DNA of 64,000 bases, from contig NZ_SPJX01000296.1 in assembly GCF_004458765.1 (NCBI RefSeq), forward strand, positions 1 to 64,000. Direction: 5' to 3'. The translations under genes and the position numbers were made by a program. Below are positions 56,992-64,000 of the stretch, piece after piece (position 1 is the first letter of the stretch; each line of letters begins with the position of its first letter). The notes beneath the pieces were generated by a model. The model saw only the letters and a program-made list of their open reading frames with translations. It was not told the origin of the DNA and made no database searches. Origin of the DNA: Microvirga pakistanensis (GTDB taxonomy: Bacteria; Pseudomonadota; Alphaproteobacteria; Rhizobiales; Beijerinckiaceae).

Positions 56992-59145
56992 TTAGCCAAC
57001 GACTGCCTCGGTCCTTTCCTGAACGACAGCAAGCGGCACCTCCGGCACGGCATCCGGCTGGACCTTCTCGAGCGCCACCCGGTTGTCGTGGAAGGCCGCC
57101 CCGCCATAGGGCGCGACCTGGTCGCCGCCCGTCAGGGTGTTGATGCCGCGGCCCAGGGGATGCGCCTTGTTGGGCCAGATCCCCTCCGCGATCAGCACCC
57201 CGCGCCGCACGCCGTCGAAGAGCCGGGCGCGCAGGAAAACCTCGCCGCGATGGTTCTTCAGCTTCACCCAATCACCATCGGCAATGCCCTGCCGTTCGGC
57301 ATCGCCCGGATGGATCATCACCTCCGGCCTGCCCTCCTTGGCCACGGAGCCGGGCGTTTCGGTGAAGGAGGAGTTCAGGAAGCTGCGGGCCGGGCTCGTG
57401 GCGAGGCGGAACGGATACTCCTCGGTCGCCGCCTCGATGACGCCCCAATGGTCCGGGAAGGCGGGCATCTCGGCATGGGGTCCCATCGGCCCGTTATTGT
57501 AGGAGGGCACGGCCGTCCAATCCGGTTTGAAGCGGAACCGGCCGTCCGGATAGCCGAAGCCTTTCAGGTAATGCGCCTCCTCGAAGGGCGGCTGCACGTC
57601 CTTGTGAACCGCCGCCTCCAGTTCCTCGATGCCGCCCCAGCCCGAATGGCGCAGGGTCCAGTCGATGATCTCGCGCGGCTCCATCCGGAACGCGCGGTGC
57701 TCCGCGCCCAGGCGCTTCGCCAGCGCGCGGACGACCTCGTGGTTCGACCGGCATTCGCCCGGCGGGTCGATCAGTTTCGGCCCGATCTGGAAATGCTGGT
57801 GCCCGCCGCCGGAATAGAGATCGTCGTGCTCCATGAACATGGTGGCTGGCAGCACGATATCGGCCATCATGGCGGTCTCGGTCATGAACTGCTCGTGCAC
57901 GCAGACGAACAGATCCTCGCGGGCGAAACCCCGCTTCACCAGTTCCTGCTCAGGCGCGACGGAGACCGGGTTGGTATTCTGGATCAGCAGCGCCTTCACC
58001 GGAGGGCCGTTGTAGAGCGCTTGGGCGTCGCCGGTGAGCACCCGGCCGATCTGCGACTGGTCGAGCAGGCGGATCGAGGGATCGATGGCCTCGTGCCCTT
58101 CGATGAGCGCCTTGTTCCAGCGGAAGATGCCGCTGTTGGAATGGAACGCGCCGCCCCCCTCGTATTGCCACGCGCCCGTCACGGCCGGGATGCAGGCCGC
58201 CGCATGCATGTTGACCGCGCCGTTGCGCTGGCGTCCGAAGCCGTAGCCGAGGCGGAAGAACGTGCGCTTGGTCTCGCCCACGAGCCTGGCGAAGGCCTCG
58301 ATCTCCTCCACCGACAGCCCGGTGATGGCGGACGCCCAGGCCGGATCGCGGGTCTTCAGATGCGCCTCAAGCTCGCGCGGATGGTCGGTATAGCGCTCCA
58401 GATAATCCCAGTCCGCATGGCCGTCGCGGAAGAGCACGTGCATGACCGCGCAGGCGAGCGCCCCATCGGTGCCGGGCTTCACCAGAAGCGCCATGTCGGC
58501 CTGTTTCATCGTGGCGTTCATGTAGATGTCGACGGCGACGATCTTGGCCCCGCGTTCCTTCCGGGCGCGCATGGCGTGGGTCATCACGTTGACCTGGGTG
58601 TGAACCGGGTTCGTGCCCCAGATCACCACGCAATCCGACAAGGCCATCTCGCGCGGGTCCGCCCCCGCGAGCTTGCCTGTGCCGGCCACATAGCCGGTCC
58701 AGCCCATGGGCGTGCAGATGGTGGAATACTGGCCGGAATATTTCTTCACATGGCGCAGGCGGTTGATGCCGTCGCGCATGACCAGGCCCATGGTGCCCGC
58801 GTAGTAGTAGGGCCAGACCGCCTGGGAGCCGAACTCCTCCTCCGCCGCCAGGAAGGCCCTGGCGACCGTGTCGAGGGCCTCGTCCCAGGAGATGCGCTCG
58901 AACTGGCCGGATCCTTTCGGACCCGTGCGCCTCAGCGGATGGAGCAGCCGCTCCGGATGATGGATGCGCTCCGCGTAGCGCGCCACCTTCGCGCAGATCA
59001 CGCCTGCCGTGTAGCTGTTGGTCTTCGCCCCGTGCACGCGCCCGATGCTGCGCCCCTCGATCACCTCGACGTCGAGGGAGCAGGCGGAGGGGCAATCGTG
59101 CGGGCAGATGGAGGAGCGGCGTTCGATGCGGGGAGCTTGGTTCAT
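56992..59145 (-). CDS. Molybdopterin-dependent oxidoreductase (BisC/formate-dehydrogenase-like)
   Basis: 717 residues of the DMSO reductase superfamily. An N-terminal 4Fe-4S motif C14-x3-C18-x3-C22-x28-C51 (ICPHDCPSACSLDV and ICAK), then molybdopterin domains with VIWGTNPVHTQV (about 172-183), LIQNTNPVSVAPEQELV (about 390) and a C-terminal MopB binding domain with EYPFRLATSPARSFLNSSF and MIHPGDAERQGIADGDWVKL. There is no signal peptide, so it is cytoplasmic. The Mo-ligand residue cannot be assigned with certainty. No electron-transfer subunit is nearby, so partner and substrate are unknown. Confidence 0.88.
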   Translation of the reverse strand: MNQAPRIERRSSICPHDCPSACSLDVEVIEGRSIGRVHGAKTNSYTAGVICAKVARYAERIHHPERLLHPLRRTGPKGSGQFERISWDEALDTVARAFLAAEEEFGSQAVWPYYYAGTMGLVMRDGINRLRHVKKYSGQYSTICTPMGWTGYVAGTGKLAGADPREMALSDCVVIWGTNPVHTQVNVMTHAMRARKERGAKIVAVDIYMNATMKQADMALLVKPGTDGALACAVMHVLFRDGHADWDYLERYTDHPRELEAHLKTRDPAWASAITGLSVEEIEAFARLVGETKRTFFRLGYGFGRQRNGAVNMHAAACIPAVTGAWQYEGGGAFHSNSGIFRWNKALIEGHEAIDPSIRLLDQSQIGRVLTGDAQALYNGPPVKALLIQNTNPVSVAPEQELVKRGFAREDLFVCVHEQFMTETAMMADIVLPATMFMEHDDLYSGGGHQHFQIGPKLIDPPGECRSNHEVVRALAKRLGAEHRAFRMEPREIIDWTLRHSGWGGIEELEAAVHKDVQPPFEEAHYLKGFGYPDGRFRFKPDWTAVPSYNNGPMGPHAEMPAFPDHWGVIEAATEEYPFRLATSPARSFLNSSFTETPGSVAKEGRPEVMIHPGDAERQGIADGDWVKLKNHRGEVFLRARLFDGVRRGVLIAEGIWPNKAHPLGRGINTLTGGDQVAPYGGAAFHDNRVALEKVQPDAVPEVPLAVVQERTEAVVG

Positions 59146-59175
59146 GGCAGGCCCATGATGACGGAGCGGGGGCCC

Positions 59176-59202
59176 AAAGAAAAGGCCGCCCGGGGGCGGC
59201 CT
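59176..59202 (-). terminator. Rho-independent terminator after ndk
   Basis: On the minus strand, an 8-base-pair stem (AGGCCGCC / GGCGGCCT) with a four-base loop is followed by TTTCTTT. It separates ndk from the molybdopterin gene downstream, which starts at 59145. Confidence 0.85.
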
Positions 59203-59228
59203 GGTCTTTTTGCCTGAGGCGAGGCGGC

Positions 59229-59651
<423 letters not shown>

Positions 59652-60142
59652 GACAGGTCACCCTTATGAGAGAAGAAATCGGGAAAGTCCGGCGCTTATA
59701 GCGGCGAGCCCCCTCCCCCTCAAGCGCCTTTTCGCCATCGCGAAGGTTATCACCGGATCGGAAGGCTGGGCCGTGTCGCCGGTCTGTCCGATCAGAAGCC
59801 AATCCGCGGGACCCCAGCGTTGTGCGGGTCCGGATGCTCTCGAACACCCAATCCTTGGGGGAGGCTTTATCGCCCAGCTCCGCAACTGCGAGGATGGCAA
59901 CCTGTCTTTCGGACCATCAAAGCTCGGGAGTTTACGGCCCCCGATCGAGCAATGATGCCAAATTCGCGATTCCGATCCAGGCTCATGTGACAGTATTTGC
60001 TCGTTTCGAATACTTGAGTCTGCTTGTATCATTCGAATATTAATCGTTGTTTTTCCTGGGGTTCTCTTGGCCGGCTGCAGACTTGTATGACCGGAAGCCT
60101 TGCCGTTGTATTGAGCAGGACATCCGGCAGCATGGATTTTAA
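59652..60142. other. Long non-coding region upstream of the cyclase-MarR gene
   Basis: A roughly 490-base gap, AT-richer than its surroundings from about 59990 onward. It must hold the ndk promoter. Two TTCGAA palindromes at 60005 and 60032 could be operator half-sites. A minus-strand open frame at 59664-60149 has no domain or ribosome-binding site and is probably chance. It ends at the EcfG-type promoter. Confidence 0.4.
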
Positions 60143-60167
60143 GGAACATGTCGTTTTAAATGCCGTT
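60143..60167 (+). promoter_or_regulatory. EcfG-type promoter of the cyclase-MarR gene
   Basis: GGAAC at 60143-60147 and CGTT at 60164-60167 with exactly 16 bases between. The start codon at 60266 gives a leader of about 92 bases. This places the cyclase-MarR fusion in the likely general stress regulon. Confidence 0.75.
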
Positions 60168-60265
60168 TAACGACAACGAAGTTCGACTTTTAGTGCAATA
60201 GCTTACCGAGGGTTGAGCGTCGGTTGCGTTGGTTTCATTGAGATTGCCTGTTAGGGGCGCTGCCT

Positions 60266-61264
60266 ATGAGCAAGGCGCGGCCAGTGATCCAACGTCGCCT
60301 CGCGGCCATTCTCTGCGCGGACGTGGCAGGGTATGCGCGGCTGATGAGTCTTGACGAGGGCAGTGCCTTCGCACTTCTCCATTCCCACCGTGAAATCATC
60401 GATCGGCAGATTGGTTGGTATGACGGTCGCACCGCAAACACGGCTGGCGACAGCATTGTCGCCGAGTTCCCGAGTTCCATCAACGCCGTCAAATGCGCCT
60501 TGGATATTCAGGAGCGCATAGCTGAGGCCAACGAAGATATACCGACAGAGCGGCGGGTCATTTTCCGGATCGGCGTTCATGTCGGCGAGATCATCAGCAA
60601 AGACGGCGACCTGTTCGGCGACGGGGTCAACATTGCGGCCCGTATGGAGAAACTGGCCCCACCCGGATGCATATGCCTGTCAGAAACGGCGTACCATTAC
60701 ACCCACAAGGCACTGTCGGTACCTTTTGACGACCTTGGCCCGCAACTCTTCAAGAACCTGACCACGCCCATCCACGCTTATGTGACTCGCCCGCCTGCCA
60801 ATCCCTTGTCGCGGGCCATTCCAGCCGTTCACCGCAAAAATCTGTTCAACCTGACTCGGCGCTTACACAGGATTCTGACAGTCTCGGTCCTGAAAATCGC
60901 CAGACCCGAGGGGCTGACATCGATTGAGCCCTCGGTGCTTGCGTCACTGCATGATGCTCCCGCGATCGACGAGCACCGACTGGCCGCGCGGATCGGGGTT
61001 GATCTTGGCAGTGCTCAACGAATGGTGAGGCACCTCGAGGGTCAAGGGCTCATCTGTCGGGCGAACAATGCAGGCGGTCGCCGACCTCTCCTGAGTCTGA
61101 CACCGGCGGGACTTGACCTGTTCTCCCGACTTTATCCAGTCATTCTGTCGGTCAGGGATGAGGTGATGGGATGCCTCTCGGAGCGGGAGCGAGAGGTTCT
61201 TCTCGACCTTCTGGCCCGGGTCGTCGCCTCCAACGAGCATAAGAACAACCACGGTGCGCGGTGA
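60266..61264 (+). CDS. Class III nucleotide cyclase fused to a MarR-type DNA-binding domain
   Basis: 332 residues. The N-terminal half (about 10-175) is a class III adenylate/guanylate cyclase domain: metal aspartates D19 (LCADVAGYARLM) and D62 (NTAGDSIVAEF), and transition-state N122/R126 (GDGVNIAARME). The residue usually Lys that selects adenine is N58, so the nucleotide specificity is unclear. After a linker of about 30 residues, about 205-322 resembles MarR: LAARIGVDLGSAQRMVRHLEGQGLI (recognition helix), the wing NAGGRRPLLSLTPAG, and a C-terminal helix LSEREREVLLDLLARVV. A cyclase that itself binds DNA is unusual. AGGGG precedes the ATG. Confidence 0.85.
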   Translation: MSKARPVIQRRLAAILCADVAGYARLMSLDEGSAFALLHSHREIIDRQIGWYDGRTANTAGDSIVAEFPSSINAVKCALDIQERIAEANEDIPTERRVIFRIGVHVGEIISKDGDLFGDGVNIAARMEKLAPPGCICLSETAYHYTHKALSVPFDDLGPQLFKNLTTPIHAYVTRPPANPLSRAIPAVHRKNLFNLTRRLHRILTVSVLKIARPEGLTSIEPSVLASLHDAPAIDEHRLAARIGVDLGSAQRMVRHLEGQGLICRANNAGGRRPLLSLTPAGLDLFSRLYPVILSVRDEVMGCLSEREREVLLDLLARVVASNEHKNNHGAR

Positions 61265-61422
61265 GGTTTCGGATCGGCGCGTCGCCGTAGAGATCGCGCC
61301 AGCCGTCCGAAAGGTGTCTTGAAATTGCTGCAGCTCTCCGGCTGCGCCCTGGAGGCCTCATCTGCCGCTCGCAGACCCGGTCGAAGCTGAACTGAGATGC
61401 TTCCGTCACTCCAGCGCTCTTC

Positions 61423-61518
61423 TCGTCATGGCCGGGCTAATCCCGGCCATCCACGCCTTGCGAACCGCAGCGGATCGAAGACGTGGATGCCCGCAACACG
61501 TGAGGGCATAACGAGAGA
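61423..61518. repeat. Intergenic palindromic repeat, family A
   Basis: CGTCATGGCCGGGCTAATCCCGGCCATCCACGCC and GACGTGGATGCCCGCAACACGTGAGGGCATAACG, a typical copy between the convergent cyclase and GST genes. The rest of that gap (61265-61422) holds nothing I can name. Confidence 0.75.
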
Positions 61519-61530
61519 TGTTCGAAAGGA

Positions 61531-62238
61531 TTACCGCGCCCTCTGGCCGAAAAGGATGGCCTGAACCGCCGGGTCCTTCATGTCGTAGGAGCCGCGGTCG
61601 TCGGTATTGACTTCGAGAGCCCGCTTGACGGCCGGACGCTCCAGCACCGCGGCGAGCCAGCGCTTCGCATGCGGGAAATCCTCGATGTTCTGGCCCTGGC
61701 GCTCCCACATCTTGGCCCAGGGAGCGATGGCCATGTCGGCAATGGAATACTCGCCCGCCACGTATTCCCGGTCCGCGAGGCGCTTGTTGAGCACGCCGTA
61801 GAGCCGGTTCGTCTCGTTGGTGTAGCGTTCGATCGCGTAGGGCACCTTCTCCGGCGCATAGATGCGGAAATGGTGGGTCTGGCCCAGCATGGGACCGAAA
61901 CCGCCCATCTGCCAGAACAGCCATTGCTCGACCTCGACGCGCCCGCGCTCGTCCTGCGGGTAGAACCGGCCGGTCTTGCGGCCGAGATATTGCAGGATGG
62001 CGCCGGATTCGAACACGGAGATCGGCTGCCCGTCGGGGCCATGGGGATCGACGATCGCCGGCATCTTGTTGTTGGGCGAGATGCTTAGGAAATCGGGTTT
62101 GAACTGGTCGCCCTTGCCGATATTCACCGGGTGGATCGCGTAGGGCAGCCCACATTCCTCGAGCATGATGGTGATCTTCCATCCGTTCGGGGTCGGCCAG
62201 TAATAGAGATCGATCGGTTGCTGGGCGGATGCCGCCAT
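61531..62238 (-). CDS. Glutathione S-transferase family protein, YfcG-like
   Basis: 235 residues. The N-terminal thioredoxin-like domain carries IDLYYWPTPNGWKITIMLEE and PAIVDPHGPDGQPISVFESGAILQYL; TPNG near 16-19 is the active-site region of nu-class GSTs such as YfcG/YghU. The all-helical C-terminal domain includes VAGEYSIADMAIAPW. Such enzymes often show disulfide reductase activity with glutathione; the substrate here is unknown. Confidence 0.9.
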   Translation of the reverse strand: MAASAQQPIDLYYWPTPNGWKITIMLEECGLPYAIHPVNIGKGDQFKPDFLSISPNNKMPAIVDPHGPDGQPISVFESGAILQYLGRKTGRFYPQDERGRVEVEQWLFWQMGGFGPMLGQTHHFRIYAPEKVPYAIERYTNETNRLYGVLNKRLADREYVAGEYSIADMAIAPWAKMWERQGQNIEDFPHAKRWLAAVLERPAVKRALEVNTDDRGSYDMKDPAVQAILFGQRAR

Positions 62239-62426
62239 GGCAGGCCTCTCCTATGGTAACGCTGTGGATCTGACCTTAACGTAAGGTATCGTGCCCGGTA
62301 TCACACCCTCAAGGCCTGCGCTTTGCGGTGGATAGAGCGCATGGCTGCCCCGGACACCTTGCATGTTTCAATGTTTCATCGTGTGATGCTCGGGGCGCCC
62401 TTCGAAGCGCCCGTGGGGGAATTTCC

Positions 62427-62681
62427 ATGATGAACCGTTTCGCCAGCGCGACCCTCGCCGTCACCCTGGCCCTGACTTTCGCCGGCACCGTCCCGGCTCT
62501 CGCTCAGATGAAGCCCAAGAAGGAACCGACGGCGGCCCAGCTCGCCGCCCGCGAGCGCCTGACCAAGTGCAGCGCCGAGTGGAAGCAGGCCAAGGCCGGC
62601 GGCAAGCTCGAACCCGGGATGAAGTGGCCGAAGTTCTGGAGCGCCTGCAATACACGGATGAAGGGCGGCACGAGGGCTTAG
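62427..62681 (+). CDS. Small exported basic protein
   Basis: 84 residues with a signal peptide (MMNRFASATLAVTLALTFAG...ALA-Q). The mature part QMKPKKEPTAAQLAARERLTKCSAEWKQAKAGGKLEPGMKWPKFWSACNTRMK has two cysteines and the pattern CSAEWK...WPKFWSACN, seen in small exported proteins of Rhizobiales that resemble PsiF. The function is unknown. GTGGGGGA precedes the start. Confidence 0.8.
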   Translation: MMNRFASATLAVTLALTFAGTVPALAQMKPKKEPTAAQLAARERLTKCSAEWKQAKAGGKLEPGMKWPKFWSACNTRMKGGTRA

Positions 62682-62689
62682 ATCATCAT

Positions 62690-62724
62690 GGTTTTCGAGC
62701 TCTCGAAAAGGGAGCTCGAAAACC
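62690..62724. terminator. Perfect 13-base-pair hairpin after the small exported protein gene
   Basis: GGTTTTCGAGCTC pairs perfectly with GAGCTCGAAAACC around a 9-base loop, starting 9 bases after the stop codon. It has no T-run, so it is either a rho-independent terminator of poor type, an RNA-stability element, or the operator/leader of the downstream small membrane protein. Confidence 0.5.
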
Positions 62725-62752
62725 GGCATTCAGCAGTGGACTGCCTATCCGC

Positions 62753-62923
62753 TTGAGACGCAGGTTGCAGATAATTTTCGTCATTCTCGTAGCCCTGATC
62801 GTGATCAGCGGCTGGCTTCTCTACGAGATTGCCCGCTTTGACGCCTGCCTCGATCGATTCAATTACGACAAAGCCCTATGGCACCGGTGCGAGGAAGACC
62901 CCGCCTACCGGCCCTCCCCTTGA
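62753..62923 (+). CDS. Probable small single-pass membrane protein
   Basis: Up to 56 residues if it starts at the TTG at 62753: arginine-rich N-terminus, one hydrophobic helix (IIFVILVALIVISGWLLYEIA) and a short FDACLDR...WHRCEEDP tail with two cysteines. The FDACLDR motif recurs in small proteins of this group as I recall it, but no ATG is available and the ribosome-binding site is weak, so the start is uncertain. Confidence 0.45.
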   Translation: MRRRLQIIFVILVALIVISGWLLYEIARFDACLDRFNYDKALWHRCEEDPAYRPSP

Positions 62924-62955
62924 TCGTTCGGCGGCTCGCTGCGCAAAGCCCGAGC

Positions 62956-63414
62956 TCACAGCTTCTTCTTGAAACCCTCGTGCGAACGAACGAAGCCCAA
63001 TCGCTCGTAGAAGCGGTGGGCATCCTTGCGGGTCTTGTTGGAGGTCAGCTCCATGGCCGCGGCGCCGCCGAGGCGGGCCTGCCGCTCGGCGAAGGCCATC
63101 ATTTGCGCGCCGATGCCGCCGGAGCGGCGCGAGGCCTTCACCTTCACGCTCTCCACCTTCACGCGCAGCGCGCCTCGTCCGGTGAGATTGGGGATGAAGG
63201 TGAGCTGGAACGTGCCCACCACCTCGTCGCCGTCGAGGGCCACGAACAGCCTGTTCTCGGGGCTGCGCGCGATGGCCGCGAAAGCCGCCTCGTAGGCGGG
63301 CTTCGTGTCCGGCGACCACAGGTCTCCGTGCGTGCCGAGTTCGTCCTCTTCGTGAAGGCGGATGATCGCCTCGAGGTCCCCTGCCCTCGCCTCACGGATA
63401 TCCAGAGCGCTCAT
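62956..63414 (-). CDS. GNAT-family N-acetyltransferase
   Basis: 152 residues. The N-terminal MSALDIREARAGDLEAIIRLHEEDE is the GNAT strand-helix start; the acetyl-CoA loop is RRSGGIGAQMMAFAERQAR (about 90-108, R-x2-G-x-G-A form), and NKTRKDAHRFYERLGF is the typical C-terminal block. The substrate is unknown. The gene overlaps the preceding GST by 4 bases (ATGA), so the two are cotranscribed and perhaps linked in detoxification. Confidence 0.9.
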   Translation of the reverse strand: MSALDIREARAGDLEAIIRLHEEDELGTHGDLWSPDTKPAYEAAFAAIARSPENRLFVALDGDEVVGTFQLTFIPNLTGRGALRVKVESVKVKASRRSGGIGAQMMAFAERQARLGGAAAMELTSNKTRKDAHRFYERLGFVRSHEGFKKKL

Positions 63415-64000
63415 GCGGCCACCCGAGATTCCATCGGCAGCAGGGCCTTTCGCGGGGCGAAGTGCGGCAGGGCCTCCACCCGCTTCGCCCAGGCCTGAAG
63501 GTTGGCGTAAGCTCCCAGATCGAAGCCGCCCTCGTCGGCGAACGCGATGACGCCGTAGATGTCGATATCGGCGATGGTGGCGCCCTCCCCGACGATCCAG
63601 GCGCGGCCTTGAAGGTGCTCGTCAAGCACCTTCAAGGCCGCGTTGCCCCCCGCCATGCAGGATTCGAGCACCTCCGGCGCGGCCGGGCGGATGCCGAGCC
63701 GGATCGTCCGGGCGCGATAGACGTGGGAGGCGAGCCGGTCGAAATCCCAGTAGAGCCATTCGCGCGCCTGCAGGCGCTCGTCGAGGGTGGCGCCGCCGAA
63801 CCTGCCCAGCGTATCCGAAAGATACTCCAGGATCGCCGCCGATTGGCACAGATGCCGCCCGTTGTTGCGGTCGACGAGCAGCGGCACCTGACCGTAGCGC
63901 TGCTTGGAGAGGTGAGCGGGCTGCTTGTGCTCGCCCTGCATCATGTTCACATGCACGTAGTCGAACGGCTCTCCCGCCAGCGTCAGCATCAGCCCCACCT
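63411..64000 (-). CDS. Glutathione S-transferase family protein, N-terminus off the window
   Basis: The gene continues beyond the right end, so only the last about 195 residues are seen. The thioredoxin-like part has RYGQVPLLVDRNNGRHLCQSAAILEYLS (cis-Pro-Leu and the SAAI glutathione-binding Ser). The helical part has AWIVGEGATIADIDIYGVIAFADEGGF (N-capping box). Its class and substrate cannot be set from this part. Confidence 0.88.
   Translation of the reverse strand, partial: VGLMLTLAGEPFDYVHVNMMQGEHKQPAHLSKQRYGQVPLLVDRNNGRHLCQSAAILEYLSDTLGRFGGATLDERLQAREWLYWDFDRLASHVYRARTIRLGIRPAAPEVLESCMAGGNAALKVLDEHLQGRAWIVGEGATIADIDIYGVIAFADEGGFDLGAYANLQAWAKRVEALPHFAPRKALLPMESRVAA

Noticed and set aside
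59664..60149. 161-codon minus-strand frame upstream of the cyclase
   Set aside because: No domain, no ribosome-binding site, and it runs across the promoter region.
61152..61409. 85-codon minus-strand frame in the cyclase-GST gap
   Set aside because: It overlaps the end of the cyclase gene, shows no domain and looks like chance.

Overview
The window is GC-rich, densely packed chromosomal DNA from an alphaproteobacterium. Gene order points to Hyphomicrobiales (Rhizobiales), and a Methylobacteriaceae/Microvirga-type genome fits best. The signs are: ssb divergent from uvrA; the block argS-SPOR-nagZ-scpA-scpB followed by tatABC-serS-surE-pcm; the yajC-secD-secF block; pgsA-perM-hdaA-ppk-ppx facing purMN; many dispersed intergenic palindromes; and sites matching the EcfG (general stress sigma factor) consensus. 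The genus is an inference.

Layout. 1-10 kb: start of ssb, a 1047-residue RTX adhesin-like protein lying between ssb and uvrA, uvrA, a DUF4239 membrane protein, a methyltransferase and a membrane diguanylate cyclase. 10-15 kb: envelope and stress region with a DUF2231 membrane protein, a 94-residue porin-like protein, a lysine/arginine-rich secreted protein, a second RTX protein, an MscS channel and a DUF1127 protein. 15-23 kb: SDR oxidoreductase, trmFO, then a minus-strand block reading yajC, secD, secF, a Mth938 (NDUFAF3-like) protein and a squalene/phytoene-synthase-like (NDUFAF6-like) protein, then a DUF815 ATPase. 23-38 kb: a long minus-strand housekeeping run that reads argS, SPOR protein, nagZ, scpA, scpB, an ABC ATPase, tatA, tatB, tatC, serS, surE, pcm and a degenerate LytM lipoprotein; dgt lies beside it. 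38-47 kb: erpA, an unknown exported protein, malic enzyme, aspS, a DUF2189 gene remnant, a small WYL-like protein and rnd. 47-56 kb: a 2OG-Fe(II) oxygenase, the ppx/ppk/hdaA/perM/pgsA block and the divergent purMN. 56-64 kb: a cupin, small exported proteins, a molybdopterin oxidoreductase, ndk, a nucleotide cyclase fused to a MarR-type DNA-binding domain, two glutathione S-transferases and a GNAT acetyltransferase.

Most of the window is ordinary housekeeping. The points most worth a second look are the cyclase-MarR fusion with an EcfG-type promoter, two further EcfG-type promoters (one would give a nearly leaderless MscS mRNA), the two RTX proteins that share a C-terminal export module with no exporter nearby, the NDUFAF3/NDUFAF6-like pair next to secDF, the 94-residue porin-like protein and the DUF2189 fragment. 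At least five families of intergenic palindromes occupy most of the longer gaps. I saw no tRNA, rRNA, CRISPR array, insertion sequence or prophage.
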